Assembly: GCA_018268455.1 (NCBI GenBank)
Contig: JAFDWM010000020.1
Span: 1-32,887 of the forward strand
Reading direction: 5' to 3'
DNA: 32,887 nt
Origin: Actinomycetota bacterium
GTDB taxonomy: Bacteria; Actinomycetota; Actinomycetes; Actinomycetales; Microbacteriaceae
The position numbers and the translations under genes are program-made. Under the pieces are notes generated by a model. The model saw only the letters and a list, made by a program, of their open reading frames with translations, searched no databases and had not been told where the DNA came from. The stretch's first letter is position 1. Each line of letters starts with the position of its first letter. Shown here in pieces: positions 6,150 through 14,077 of the stretch.

Positions 6150-8264
6150 CTACTCGGCGTGGCCCTTGCCCTGCCCGTTCGCGACGGCGTCGGTGCTGCC
6201 GTTCGCGTCCGCGGCCGCGGGGATCTCCGCCGGTGCGGCGGGCTCGGTCGGTGACGCGGTCTCGATGGGGGCCGCGGACGGTGCAGGCTCGGTCGACGTC
6301 GCGGCGGGCTCGGACGGTGCGACGGCGGGCTTGGACGGGGTGACGGCGGGCTCGGACGGGGTGACGGTGGGCTCCGACGGGGCGACGGGTTCCGACGGGG
6401 CGACAGCGGTCTCCGCCGGGGAGGCAGGCCTCTCGAGCGCGGGCAGCGCGGCGCCCGGATCGGCAGGTGCTGTCACGACGGGGGCGGGCACCGACTGGAT
6501 GGTCGTGCCGAACAGGCACTCCGCCCAGTTCACGGGTCCGAGCACGCCGAGGTCGAACGTGGTGGAGCCGCCGACCTGATCGCCCAGCGTGTAGGCGAAA
6601 GTGACGATGGTGCCGCCGTTGATCTGGCCCCGCGTCACGAAGAGGGTGACCACGCCCGCGCCTGCGCTGTCGAGGGTGGTGCCGAAGGCTTGACCCGAGC
6701 CGCGCGAGAGGTCGGTGGTGACGGTCGCACCCGGCACGCCGGTGATGGGCACGGTCACGCGGATCCCGTTGACGATGGGGGACAGGATCCCGCACCTCAT
6801 GCTCACCGCGCCCAGCACGGGGGCCGTGGCGGGCGGCGCGCTGGGGAGCGGATCCGTTCCGGGATCAGTGCCCGGATCCGTACCGGGGTCGGTTCCGGGA
6901 TCCGTTCCGGGGTCGGTGCCGGGCTCCTGCGGCGCGATGGGAGCGGTCACGGGGGGCAGCGGTGCAGGGTCGGCGGCCGGTGCCGGAGCACTCACAGCGG
7001 GCGAGGTCGCACGGGTGATCGGCGCGCGCGGCGTGTCCTGGTGCGGGGTGGGTTCGAGGCCCGGGTCGGCAGGCGTGGTATCCACGACGGGCAGCGCCGG
7101 CGGTGCGGAGACCTGTGCGACGATGCCCGAATCGCCCTTGTCGGATGCCGAGGGGACGGAGGTGGCCGCGGGGTTCGCGCCGAGTCCCGGCACGACCGCG
7201 GCCGCGACGATCGCGCCGGCGATGACGAGCGCCGCGGAGCCGGCGCCGACGAGCGCGCCGAAGCCGGTGACGACTCCACCCGAGCCCGAGGCACCGGCAC
7301 CCGCGGCCGAGGAACCGGATCCCGCGGCCGAGGAACCGGATCCCGCGGCCGAGGAGGCGGCGCCGGATGCACCGGCAGTGCCTGCACCCGCGACGACAGC
7401 TCCCTGCACGACGCTCGACGGCATGGCGGCGAGAGCGACGATCGGGGCGGCTCCGCTGTGCAGCAGCGCGAGGTAGGAGCCCGAGGCGCCGACGCCGAGC
7501 ACGAGCGGCAGCAGCACGAACGCGAGGCGGCGCGACACGTCCTTGGCCTCGGCGGCGACGATCAGGCAGCGCGCGCATTCACCGAGGTGGTTCTCGAGCT
7601 TCGCCCGGTCGCGTGCGCCGAGGTTGCCGCGCGAGTAGGCGCCGAGACGCTGCACGGTCCACTCGCAGACGGAGCCGGGCTCGGCCGTACTGAGGTGTGC
7701 CTGGATCCAGGCCTCGCGCAGGCCCTCGCGCGCGCGGAACGCGAGCTGCGCGGTGGCACCGGCGCTCATGCCGAGCAGCGGCGCGATCTCGGCAGGCTTC
7801 ATCTGCTCGATCTCGGAGTACCAGAGCACCTCCTGCCAGCGCGACGGAAGGCTGCGGAACGCCCGGGCGGAGAGGCTGTGGTCGAGGGCGTCGTTGGTGG
7901 CCTGCTCGGTCGAAGCGGGGTCGGCGACCGTGTCGAGTTCATCGATGGGTGCCTCGCGCCGGGCGCGACCCCAGCCGGCGGCGGTGTTGCGGATGCTGGT
8001 GAACAGATAGGCGCGGAACGAGCCGGTGGGTCCGCCGCCCTTCTGGATCGCCTGATAGATCCGCGCGAACGCCTCCTGCACGAGATCGTCCGCGTCGAAC
8101 GTGGTCGTGACCGACCGGGCGACGGTGATGCCCGCTGTGTAGTGCCGTCGCCAGAGCTCGCCATAGGCGTCGGCGTCGCCGGAACGGCTGCGAAGCACGA
8201 GGTCGGCGTCGCTGCGCACCGATGAGGGTGTCGCGTCGTTCATCTGGCTGGGCTGGTCGGTCAT
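6150..8264 (-). CDS. ECF sigma factor fused to a zinc-finger, membrane helices and a repeat-rich extracytoplasmic C-terminus
   Basis: This 704-residue protein is more than three times the length of an ordinary ECF sigma factor. Region 2 spans about residues 20-100 (FDADDLVQEAFARIYQAI) and region 4 about 130-185 (LPSRWQEVLWYSEIEQMKPAEIAPLL is its helix run, in part). A zinc-binding anti-sigma-like motif follows, H226-x3-C230-x2-C233 with C200 upstream. Hydrophobic segments lie at about 247-268, 272-298 and 331-362, separated by an AAGSGSS-rich linker (302-330). Then come a Pro/Ala/Thr stretch, six PGTD units (448-472), a beta-rich domain of about 105 residues (484-590) with C491 and C583, and seven degenerate APSEP units (622-660). 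I infer a membrane-held sigma factor with its own inhibitor and an outside sensor. ECF groups with such extensions are known; this ectodomain I do not recognise. Start ATG 8264 has only a weak site. Confidence 0.88.
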   Translation of the reverse strand: MTDQPSQMNDATPSSVRSDADLVLRSRSGDADAYGELWRRHYTAGITVARSVTTTFDADDLVQEAFARIYQAIQKGGGPTGSFRAYLFTSIRNTAAGWGRARREAPIDELDTVADPASTEQATNDALDHSLSARAFRSLPSRWQEVLWYSEIEQMKPAEIAPLLGMSAGATAQLAFRAREGLREAWIQAHLSTAEPGSVCEWTVQRLGAYSRGNLGARDRAKLENHLGECARCLIVAAEAKDVSRRLAFVLLPLVLGVGASGSYLALLHSGAAPIVALAAMPSSVVQGAVVAGAGTAGASGAASSAAGSGSSAAGSGSSAAGAGASGSGGVVTGFGALVGAGSAALVIAGAIVAAAVVPGLGANPAATSVPSASDKGDSGIVAQVSAPPALPVVDTTPADPGLEPTPHQDTPRAPITRATSPAVSAPAPAADPAPLPPVTAPIAPQEPGTDPGTDPGTDPGTDPGTDPGTDPLPSAPPATAPVLGAVSMRCGILSPIVNGIRVTVPITGVPGATVTTDLSRGSGQAFGTTLDSAGAGVVTLFVTRGQINGGTIVTFAYTLGDQVGGSTTFDLGVLGPVNWAECLFGTTIQSVPAPVVTAPADPGAALPALERPASPAETAVAPSEPVAPSEPTVTPSEPAVTPSKPAVAPSEPAATSTEPAPSAAPIETASPTEPAAPAEIPAAADANGSTDAVANGQGKGHAE
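6306..6401 (-). repeat. Degenerate Ser-Glu-Pro coding repeat in the sigma-factor tail
   Basis: Tandem units coding for (A/T)(V/T)(A/T)PSEP run through residues 622-653 of the fused sigma factor, with one unit changed to PSKP. At the DNA level the units are 12-18 nt and diverged, indicating an older expansion than the PGTD array. Confidence 0.7.
6849..6923 (-). repeat. Six tandem 12-bp PGTD-coding units in the sigma factor
   Basis: Six copies of a 12-bp unit encoding Pro-Gly-Thr-Asp, differing only at synonymous sites (GGATCC-containing and GGGTCG-containing versions). They form a stiff linker before the beta-rich exported domain. Such arrays readily gain or lose units. Confidence 0.85.
7275..7361 (-). 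repeat. Gly/Ser/Ala coding repeat between membrane segments
   Basis: The sequence coding for residues 302-330 contains near-identical 21-bp units coding for AAGSGSS, repeated two and a half times. It links the second and third hydrophobic segments of the fused sigma factor. Confidence 0.65.
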
Positions 8265-8640
8265 CTCGCGATCTCGGTTGGGAGCGGTTTCATGAAGGTA
8301 GACGTGCGCCCACCGGTTTCATTACGCGGAACTCCCATTGTTCACCCTCCGACCCGGATCGCGCCAGGGTGTGAACGAAATCCGGGAGGCGGAATCCGCT
8401 TCCCACCACCCTCGGACTCGGTTTCATCTGGGATGAGACGGGGTCCCAGAAGGGAATCTGAGACTTTTCTGCGAACTCGCGTAATGGATCCGCCGGAATC
8501 CCATCTCTCCTGTCAGAGAAGGTCTGCGCGAGCCACCGGGGGGCGGTGCGCACAGGCTCCGGCGGGTGGGGATCCGCTGGGCAGGGCCGGTCCGGCGCTT
8601 CGGGGGAGGAACTCCGGGCCGGCTCTCTCTGAAAACGGGG
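8265..8640. other. Gene-free stretch upstream of the fused sigma factor
   Basis: About 375 bp without a supported gene, part of a 525-bp gap between nagA and the sigma-factor gene. It holds three direct copies of CGGTTTCAT (8285-8293, 8314-8322, 8419-8427; ATGAAACCG on the sigma strand), the last two 105 bp apart and the first two 29 bp apart. Such repeats could be sigma-dependent or regulator-bound elements. At 8601-8612 the motif CGGGGGAGGAAC occurs, repeated downstream in a hairpin. Confidence 0.45.
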
Positions 8641-8672
8641 GATCCTCTGCTCCGGGGGAGGAACAGAGGATC
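8641..8672. repeat. Inverted repeat with GGAGGA core (locus A)
   Basis: GATCCTCTG (8641-8649) and CAGAGGATC (8664-8672) form a perfect 9-bp stem, with an inner CTCC-GGG-GGAG hairpin. The right part carries CGGGGGAGGAAC, the same 12-mer as at 8601-8612. It can fold as RNA or cruciform DNA and belongs to the intergenic palindromes described under findings. Confidence 0.6.
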
Positions 8673-8691
8673 GGGGAAGACCGAGGGCCGC

Positions 8692-8719
8692 GGGGCTGTC
8701 GCCGGGGAGCGACAGCCCC
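8692..8719 (-). terminator. Strong hairpin downstream of nagA
   Basis: GGGGCTGTCG (8692-8701) and CGACAGCCCC (8710-8719) give a perfect 10-bp stem with an 8-nt loop, about 70 bp beyond the nagA stop. No T-tract follows. It is the best terminator candidate for the hexosaminidase-nagA operon. Between it and nagA a second small hairpin (GTGCG/CGCAC around 8756-8769) is seen. Confidence 0.6.
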
Positions 8720-8789
8720 CGCCCCGGTCGCACGGCGGCGGCGTCGTACGCCACGGTGCGGCACCGCACGCCGCCTGCGCCTTCGATGA

Positions 8790-9968
8790 TCAGCGCCGGA
8801 GGGCTCCGCCGGTCCAGACGGCAGCGACCTGGAGGTCGGCGCCGAGCAGCACCGCATCGGCGAGGAAGCCCGGCTCGAGCACGCCGAGCGCATCGGCGAC
8901 GCCCACGGCGCGGGCCGGCGTCAGCGTCAGCGCGTCCACGGCGTCGGCGAGGCCCACGCCCGCCTCGATGGCGCGGCGCAGCGCGACGTCCTGCGTGAGC
9001 GTGGATCCGGCGATGGATCCGCTGTCCACGCGGGCGACGCCGTCCAGCACGGTGACGTGCAGGGCTCCGAGCATGTAGTCGCCGTCTGCGGATCCGGCGG
9101 CCGCCATCGCGTCGGTGACGAGCGCCACCCGGCCCGGCGCCTCGTCGAAGACGAGCTTGATGATGTGCGGGTGCAGGTGGATGTTGTCGGCGATCGCCTC
9201 GAGTGTGACCCGGTCGTCGTGGGCGGCGGTGATCACCGGGCCGGGGTTGCGGTGGTGCACCGGGCGCATCGCGTTGAAGGCGTGCGTGAGGATCGTCGCG
9301 CCGGCGTCGAAGGCGGCGCGCATGGTGTCGTCGTCGGCGTCCGTGTGCCCGACCGCCGCGGCCGCGCCGGCGGCGACGATGAGGCGGATGGCTTCGAGAC
9401 CGCCCTCGAGCTCGGGGGCGATGGTGACCTGGCGGATCGTGCCTCGGCCCGCGTCGAGCAGCGCCTGCACGTCGGTGGCGACAGGTGCGCGCAGCAGAGC
9501 GGGGTCGTGTGCGCCCATGTGTCCCGGATCGAGGAACGGGCCCTCCAGGTGCGAGCCGAGCAGGTCGCGGTCGGTCTGCATCAGGTCGGCGACGACGCGC
9601 ACGCGGTCGGCGAGCTCGTCCAGCGGTGCGGTGATGAGCGAGACGACGGCCCGGGTGGTGCCGTGCGCGCGGTGGATCGCGCGGACGGTGCGGATCGCGT
9701 CGACGCCGTCGTCGTCGTACGCGGCGTTCGCGCCGCCGTGCCCGTGGATGTCGACGAACCCCGGGGTGAGGATCGCACCGGGCCCCGCCGCCTCGCGGGC
9801 GTCGATCACGACATCCGCCGCGGACCAGTCGGATCCGGTCCCGCGCGCGGCGACCGATCCGCCCTCGAAGCGCACCCACCCGTCGTCGACGACGGCGCCG
9901 CCGGAGACGATCCGGGCGGAGTGGATCAGCAGCGAGCCCTCGGTCGCGTTCTCGATACGGACGGTCAT
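8790..9968 (-). CDS. nagA: N-acetylglucosamine-6-phosphate deacetylase
   Basis: A 392-residue amidohydrolase-superfamily enzyme that removes acetate from GlcNAc-6-phosphate in the cytoplasm, giving glucosamine-6-phosphate for NagB. The TIM-barrel landmarks are present in order: H75-G-H77 in TPGFVDIHGHGG, the metal ligand E142 in SHLEGPFLDPGHMGAH, metal histidines H208 (VGHTDA) and H229 (LTHAFNAM), and the catalytic aspartate D286 (LVTDAMAAAG). The C-terminal beta-sandwich segment ends in PGFLADAVLLGADLQVAAVW. The start ATG overlaps the stop of the hexosaminidase gene by 4 bp (ATGA), so both are made from one mRNA. nagB is in another operon. Confidence 0.95.
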   Translation of the reverse strand: MTVRIENATEGSLLIHSARIVSGGAVVDDGWVRFEGGSVAARGTGSDWSAADVVIDAREAAGPGAILTPGFVDIHGHGGANAAYDDDGVDAIRTVRAIHRAHGTTRAVVSLITAPLDELADRVRVVADLMQTDRDLLGSHLEGPFLDPGHMGAHDPALLRAPVATDVQALLDAGRGTIRQVTIAPELEGGLEAIRLIVAAGAAAAVGHTDADDDTMRAAFDAGATILTHAFNAMRPVHHRNPGPVITAAHDDRVTLEAIADNIHLHPHIIKLVFDEAPGRVALVTDAMAAAGSADGDYMLGALHVTVLDGVARVDSGSIAGSTLTQDVALRRAIEAGVGLADAVDALTLTPARAVGVADALGVLEPGFLADAVLLGADLQVAAVWTGGALRR

Positions 9969-11524
9969 GCGTACTCCTCGATGCTCTCGACGCTCGGGCG
10001 CGCCGCCGGATCCGGGTTGTTCCGATCCTCGAGCGCCGCGCGGTCGACGGCGATTCCGGAGGCCTCCCAGCCGGGGACCAGCCGGGTGACGCGATCGCGG
10101 AAGGACGACCAGACGCGCTCGCTTCCATTCTGCGCCGACCAGCCGATCTCCGCCTGCGCGGCGATGCGCGGGAAGGCCAGGGAGTCCGCCTCCGCGAGCG
10201 TCGTGACGGACTCGGTCCACAGCGGCGCCTCGATGCCGAGGATCGACGCGTCGGGCAGATCGGGCAGGACCTCCGACGGGTCCCAGTCGTACGCGGTGCG
10301 CAGGGAGACGACCCCGGCCCAGGTGAGGCCGCGGGGGAAGTCCGCGCGCGGCTTCATGTCGAGGTAGGTGCGGTCGGACGGGGAGAGGATGAGCGCGCCG
10401 CCGCGTTCCACGAAGCTCCGCGCGTGCGCGGCATGGTCTCCCTGCGGCTGCGCGGATCCCCAGTACTGCCCGATCATGCCGGGGGTGAGGCCCGCGGCGG
10501 CCCCGGCCTCGTGCCAGGCGACGAGTGTCTTGCCCGTGGCGGCGGCGATCGCGCTCGTGCGCTCGAAGAACTGGGCGAAGTCGGCGGCGGACGTGCCGAG
10601 GCACTCGTCGCCGCCGATGTGCAGGTACGGCCCGGGTGCGAGCTCGGCGACCTCGGCCAGCACGTCGCGGATGAGGTCGTAGGTGCGCTCCTCCTGGATC
10701 CGCACCGAGGAGTGCCCGACCCCCCAGCCCGCGTACTGCTCGCCGCGCACCGGCAGCGGCTGGCCGAGTGCGGCCGCCTCGGCGACGGCGGACTCGGTGA
10801 TCACGGGCTCCTCCACCAGCTCCGGATAGCCGAGGCCGATCGCGTGCGTGTGTCCCGGCAGGTCGATCTCGGGCACGACGATCATGTGCCGGGCGGCGGC
10901 GTACTCGACGATCTCGCGGAACCCGTGCTTCGTGTAGAAGCCGCCGGGCCCGCCGGTCGCGTCGCCGACCGCCCCGCGCGCCGTGAGAAGCGGCCAGGAG
11001 TCGATCTGGATCCGCCAGCCCTGGTCGTCGGTGAGGTGCAGGTGCAGGCGGTTGTACTTGAGGGCGGCTGCGCGGTCGATCCAGCGCTGCACGTCGGAGA
11101 CCGAGAAGAAGTGCCGTGCGACGTCGAGCATGACCCCCCGGTAGCCGTACCGCGGGGCGTCCTCGATGCGCACGACAGGCAGCGACCACCCGGTCGCGTC
11201 GCGGTGCAGCAGCTGCAGCAGGGTGCGCGTGCCGTAGAAGAGGCCGGCCGCGTCGTGCCCGGTGATGCGGATCCCGTCGGCGTCCGCGACGAGTTCGTAA
11301 CCCTCCGCGCCGGCGCCCGCGGCGTCGTCGATCGTGAGCGCGATCCCGGTCGCGCCGTCGGCGCTTACGGCGTGCGCGCCGAGCAGCGCCTTCACGTCCT
11401 CGCGCAGGAGGGCCGCCGCGCCGGGCTCTCCGGTGATGCGCACGGACGCGATCGGCACGGATCCCTCGCCGCGGACGACGGAGACGGGGAACGGGATGAG
11501 CGGCGGTGCATCATGCAAGACCAT
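9965..11524 (-). CDS. Beta-N-acetylhexosaminidase, GH20 family
   Basis: A 519-residue glycoside hydrolase of family 20. The N-terminal GH20b alpha/beta domain covers about residues 1-115 and the TIM barrel about 120-480, starting at YRGVMLDVARHFF and including NRLHLHLTDDQGWRI, PEIDLPGHTHA and the catalytic pair D306-E307 in HIGGDECLG, used in substrate-assisted hydrolysis of terminal beta-GlcNAc or GalNAc. There is no signal peptide, so the enzyme should act in the cytoplasm on imported chitobiose-like sugars. Start ATG 11524 has an AGG 8 nt upstream; an in-frame TTG at 11530 is less likely. It is coupled to nagA by a 4-bp overlap and diverges from the ZTP riboswitch/glyA. Confidence 0.93.
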   Translation of the reverse strand: MVLHDAPPLIPFPVSVVRGEGSVPIASVRITGEPGAAALLREDVKALLGAHAVSADGATGIALTIDDAAGAGAEGYELVADADGIRITGHDAAGLFYGTRTLLQLLHRDATGWSLPVVRIEDAPRYGYRGVMLDVARHFFSVSDVQRWIDRAAALKYNRLHLHLTDDQGWRIQIDSWPLLTARGAVGDATGGPGGFYTKHGFREIVEYAAARHMIVVPEIDLPGHTHAIGLGYPELVEEPVITESAVAEAAALGQPLPVRGEQYAGWGVGHSSVRIQEERTYDLIRDVLAEVAELAPGPYLHIGGDECLGTSAADFAQFFERTSAIAAATGKTLVAWHEAGAAAGLTPGMIGQYWGSAQPQGDHAAHARSFVERGGALILSPSDRTYLDMKPRADFPRGLTWAGVVSLRTAYDWDPSEVLPDLPDASILGIEAPLWTESVTTLAEADSLAFPRIAAQAEIGWSAQNGSERVWSSFRDRVTRLVPGWEASGIAVDRAALEDRNNPDPAARPSVESIEEYA

Positions 11525-11608
11525 GAACAAAACCTATCGTGCGGGAGCGGCCGAACGGGCATCCGCTTGTCATGCCCTCCGGATCCTCATCCCGATCCGG
11601 TAGGCTCG

Positions 11609-11688
11609 TGGCTGTCGCGACTGGCGTCTGGGTGGGTCACCACCGGGGAGCGACCGTCATGGATTCGACCGCGCGCCTGGGCCGATGA
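11609..11688 (+). ncRNA. ZTP (pfl) riboswitch upstream of glyA
   Basis: The leader carries the conserved pfl blocks in order: GCGACTGGCG (11616-11625), a P2 hairpin GGTGG/CCACC (11631-11643), CCGGGGAGCGACC (11643-11655) whose GCGAC closes P1 with GTCGC (11614-11618), and GCGCGCCTGGGCC (11671-11683). This RNA class senses ZTP/ZMP, which accumulate when 10-formyl-tetrahydrofolate is short, and turns on one-carbon genes such as glyA and folD, which follow here. Downstream, CTCTTT (11695-11700) can pair with AAAGGAG (11711-11717), the glyA ribosome site, suggesting translational control. Confidence 0.93.
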
Positions 11689-11723
11689 GCAACCCTCTTT
11701 CGCAACCGTCAAAGGAGCACGCC

Positions 11724-12998
11724 ATGACCGACCGTTTCTTCAACGCGCCTCTCTCCGAGGTCGACCCCGAGATCGCGCAGGTGCTCGATCGTGAGCTCAA
11801 GCGCCAGCAGACGTTCCTCGAGATGATCGCCTCGGAGAACTTCGTCCCCGTCTCGGTGCTGCAGTCGCAGGGATCCGTCCTCACCAACAAGTACGCCGAG
11901 GGCTACCCCGGCCGCCGCTACTACGGCGGCTGCGAGGAGGTCGACGTCGCCGAGGAGCTCGCGATCTCCCGCGCCAAGGAGCTGTTCGGCGCCGAGTTCG
12001 CCAACGTGCAGCCGCACTCCGGTGCGACCGCGAACGCCGCCGTGCTGCACGCGATCGCCCGCCCCGGCGACACCCTGCTGGGCCTCTCGCTCGACCAGGG
12101 CGGCCACCTCACGCACGGCATGAAGATCAACTTCTCCGGCCGGCTCTACGACATCGTCGCCTACGGCGTGAACCCGGAGACCTCGACCATCGACATGGAC
12201 GAGGTGCGCCGCCTCGCCATCGAGCACAAGCCGAAGGTGATCATCGCCGGCTGGTCCGCCTACCCGCGCACCCTCGACTTCGCCGCGTTCCGCGAGATCG
12301 CCGACGAGGTCGGCGCCCTGCTCTGGGTCGACATGGCGCACTTCGCCGGCCTCGTCGCCGCGGGCCTGCACCCGAACCCGGTGCCGCACGCGCACGTCGT
12401 CTCCTCGACCGTGCACAAGACCATCGGCGGCCCGCGCTCCGGCTTCATCCTCACGAACGACGCCGACATCGCCAAGAAGATCAACTCGGCCGTCTTCCCG
12501 GGCCAGCAGGGCGGTCCGCTCATGCACGTGATCGCCGCCAAGGCGACCGCGTTCAAGATCGCCGGCACCCCGGAGTTCAAGGAGCGTCAGGAGCGCGTGC
12601 TGCGCGGCGCCGCGATCATCGCCGACCGCCTCTCGCAGCAGGACGTGAAGGATGCGGGCATCGCCGTGCGCTCCGGCGGCACCGACGTGCACCTCGTGCT
12701 CGTCGATCTGCGCGACGCCGAGATCGACGGCAAGCAGGCCGAAGACCTGCTGCACGACATCCACATCACGGTGAACCGCAACGCGGTGCCGAACGACCCG
12801 CGCCCGCCGATGGTCACCTCGGGCCTGCGCATCGGCACGCCCGCGCTCGCGACCCGCGGCTTCGGCGACGCCGAGTTCACCGAGGTCGCCGACGTGATCG
12901 CGCTGGCCCTCCAGCCCGGCGCCGACGTCGAGGCACTGCGGGCCCGCATCGACGCGCTCGCCGCCGCCTTCCCGCTCTACCCCGACCTGCAGCAGTAA
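11724..12998 (+). CDS. glyA: Serine hydroxymethyltransferase
   Basis: A 424-residue PLP enzyme that interconverts serine plus tetrahydrofolate with glycine plus 5,10-methylene-tetrahydrofolate. Motifs include LIASENF-like [22 protein letters not shown], the PLP-region [21 protein letters not shown] and the Schiff-base lysine in [13 protein letters not shown]. The length is normal. The start ATG 11724 has a good AAAGGAG 6 nt upstream; the earlier in-frame ATG at 11685 has none and sits in the riboswitch region. The gene is under the ZTP riboswitch and folD follows 140 bp downstream on the same strand, so the two genes supply one-carbon units together. Confidence 0.97.
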   Translation: MTDRFFNAPLSEVDPEIAQVLDRELKRQQTFLEMIASENFVPVSVLQSQGSVLTNKYAEGYPGRRYYGGCEEVDVAEELAISRAKELFGAEFANVQPHSGATANAAVLHAIARPGDTLLGLSLDQGGHLTHGMKINFSGRLYDIVAYGVNPETSTIDMDEVRRLAIEHKPKVIIAGWSAYPRTLDFAAFREIADEVGALLWVDMAHFAGLVAAGLHPNPVPHAHVVSSTVHKTIGGPRSGFILTNDADIAKKINSAVFPGQQGGPLMHVIAAKATAFKIAGTPEFKERQERVLRGAAIIADRLSQQDVKDAGIAVRSGGTDVHLVLVDLRDAEIDGKQAEDLLHDIHITVNRNAVPNDPRPPMVTSGLRIGTPALATRGFGDAEFTEVADVIALALQPGADVEALRARIDALAAAFPLYPDLQQ

Positions 12999-13005
12999 GC
13001 AGGTC
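12984..13005 (+). terminator. Small hairpin across the glyA stop codon
   Basis: GACCTGC (12984-12990) and GCAGGTC (12999-13005) form a 7-bp stem; the loop holds the TAA stop. It may act as a weak terminator or mRNA 3' stabiliser inside the glyA-folD operon. There is no U-tract. Confidence 0.35.
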
Positions 13006-13030
13006 CCCGGACCCGGATCCGCCCTTCTCC

Positions 13031-13107
13031 GACCGCGAGACTTCATCTGAGCACCGAGACTGCACGCCTGAGCCGCAGTCTCGCGATGCAGATGCAGTCT
13101 CGCGGTC
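13031..13107. repeat. Nested four-arm inverted repeat between glyA and folD (locus B)
   Basis: Outer arms GACCGCGAGACTTCATC (13031-13047) and GATGCAGTCTCGCGGTC (13091-13107) are complementary at 16 of 17 positions. Inner arms CACCGAGACTGCA (13052-13064) and GCAGTCTCGCGATGCA (13075-13090) carry the same core, CGAGACTGCA, so all four arms are related copies. It lies entirely within the 140-bp gap between glyA and folD. Confidence 0.8.
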
Positions 13108-13138
13108 AATGAGGGTGCACGACGAGAGGAACGACAAG

Positions 13139-14020
13139 ATGACCGCGAAGGTACTGGACGGCAAGGCCGCGGCGGCCGAGATCAAGGCGGAGCTCACCGA
13201 GCGCGTCGCCGCGCTGACGCAGAAGGGCATCGTGCCGGGCATCGCCACGGTGCTGGTCGGGGCCGACCCGGCCTCGCAGCTGTACGTGGGGATGAAGCAC
13301 AAGCAGTCCGAGGCGATCGGGATGAACTCGATCCAGCGCGAGCTGCCGGCCGACGCCACCCAGGCCGAGGTCGAGGCGCTGATCGACGAGCTGAACGCGG
13401 ATCCGGCGTGCCACGGCTACATCGTGCAGCTGCCCCTGCCGAAGCACCTCGACACCGACGCGATCCTCGAGCGGATCGACCCGGCCAAGGACGCCGACGG
13501 GCTGCACCCGACGAACCTCGGCCGGCTCGTGCTGAACGTGAACGCGCCGATCCGCACTCCGCTGCCGTGCACGCCGCGCGGCGTGATCGAACTGCTGCGG
13601 CGCAACGGCTACGACCTCACCGGCAAGCACGTGGTCGTGGTCGGACGCGGCGTCACCATCGGCCGTCCGATGGGGCTACTGCTCACCCGCCGCGACGTGA
13701 ACGCCACCGTCACGCAGGTGCACACCGGCACCCCGGACATGTCGCCGTACCTGCGCGAGGCCGACGTGATCGTCGCCGGCGCGGGCGTGAAGCACCTCAT
13801 CACCGCCGCCGACGTGAAGCCCGGCGCTGCGGTGCTCGACGTGGGTGTGACGCGCGAGACGGATCCGGAGACCGGCAAGAGCAAGGTCTACGGGGATGTG
13901 CACCCGGATGTCGCCGAGGTCGTCGGCTGGATCTCGCCGAATCCCGGCGGCGTCGGCCCGATGACCGTCGCGCTGCTCATGACGAACGTGGTCGAGGCCG
14001 CGGAGCGCCTGGCGCGCTGA
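13139..14020 (+). CDS. folD: Bifunctional methylene-tetrahydrofolate dehydrogenase/cyclohydrolase
   Basis: A 293-residue FolD of usual length. It oxidises 5,10-methylene-THF with NADP and hydrolyses the product to 10-formyl-THF, the donor needed for purines. Seen motifs: the active-site YVGMKHK with the catalytic lysine, [13 protein letters not shown], the folate-side [11 protein letters not shown], the nucleotide-binding [14 protein letters not shown], and the C-terminal [13 protein letters not shown]. Many bacterial FolDs have GRSxxVGxP where this has GRGVTIGRP, the actinobacterial form. Start ATG 13139 has GAGAGGA 8 nt upstream. It is downstream of the riboswitch-controlled glyA; locus B lies between them. 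Confidence 0.96.
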   Translation: MTAKVLDGKAAAAEIKAELTERVAALTQKGIVPGIATVLVGADPASQLYVGMKHKQSEAIGMNSIQRELPADATQAEVEALIDELNADPACHGYIVQLPLPKHLDTDAILERIDPAKDADGLHPTNLGRLVLNVNAPIRTPLPCTPRGVIELLRRNGYDLTGKHVVVVGRGVTIGRPMGLLLTRRDVNATVTQVHTGTPDMSPYLREADVIVAGAGVKHLITAADVKPGAAVLDVGVTRETDPETGKSKVYGDVHPDVAEVVGWISPNPGGVGPMTVALLMTNVVEAAERLAR

Positions 14021-14042
14021 GGCGACGCGGCAGGGACGGGCG

Positions 14043-14069
14043 GTCCCTGGCGCGAGTGGTCCCAGGGTC
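14043..14069. terminator. Hairpin between convergent folD and the membrane-protein gene
   Basis: GTCCCTGG (14043-14050) pairs with CCAGGGTC (14062-14069) apart from one T-T mismatch, with an 11-nt loop. It lies in the 57-bp gap between convergent genes and could serve both. No U-tract. Confidence 0.5.
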
Positions 14070-14077
14070 GCGTGGTG

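Noticed and set aside
6849-6923. CRISPR-like array
   Set aside because: The 12-bp units are adjacent, without spacers, in frame, and encode PGTD; no cas genes are near.
11525-11530. TTG at 11530 as hexosaminidase start
   Set aside because: A proper ATG lies two codons downstream at 11524 with better spacing to the AGG.
11685-11723. In-frame ATG at 11685 as glyA start
   Set aside because: No Shine-Dalgarno sequence and it lies at the edge of the riboswitch aptamer; ATG 11724 has AAAGGAG at the right distance.
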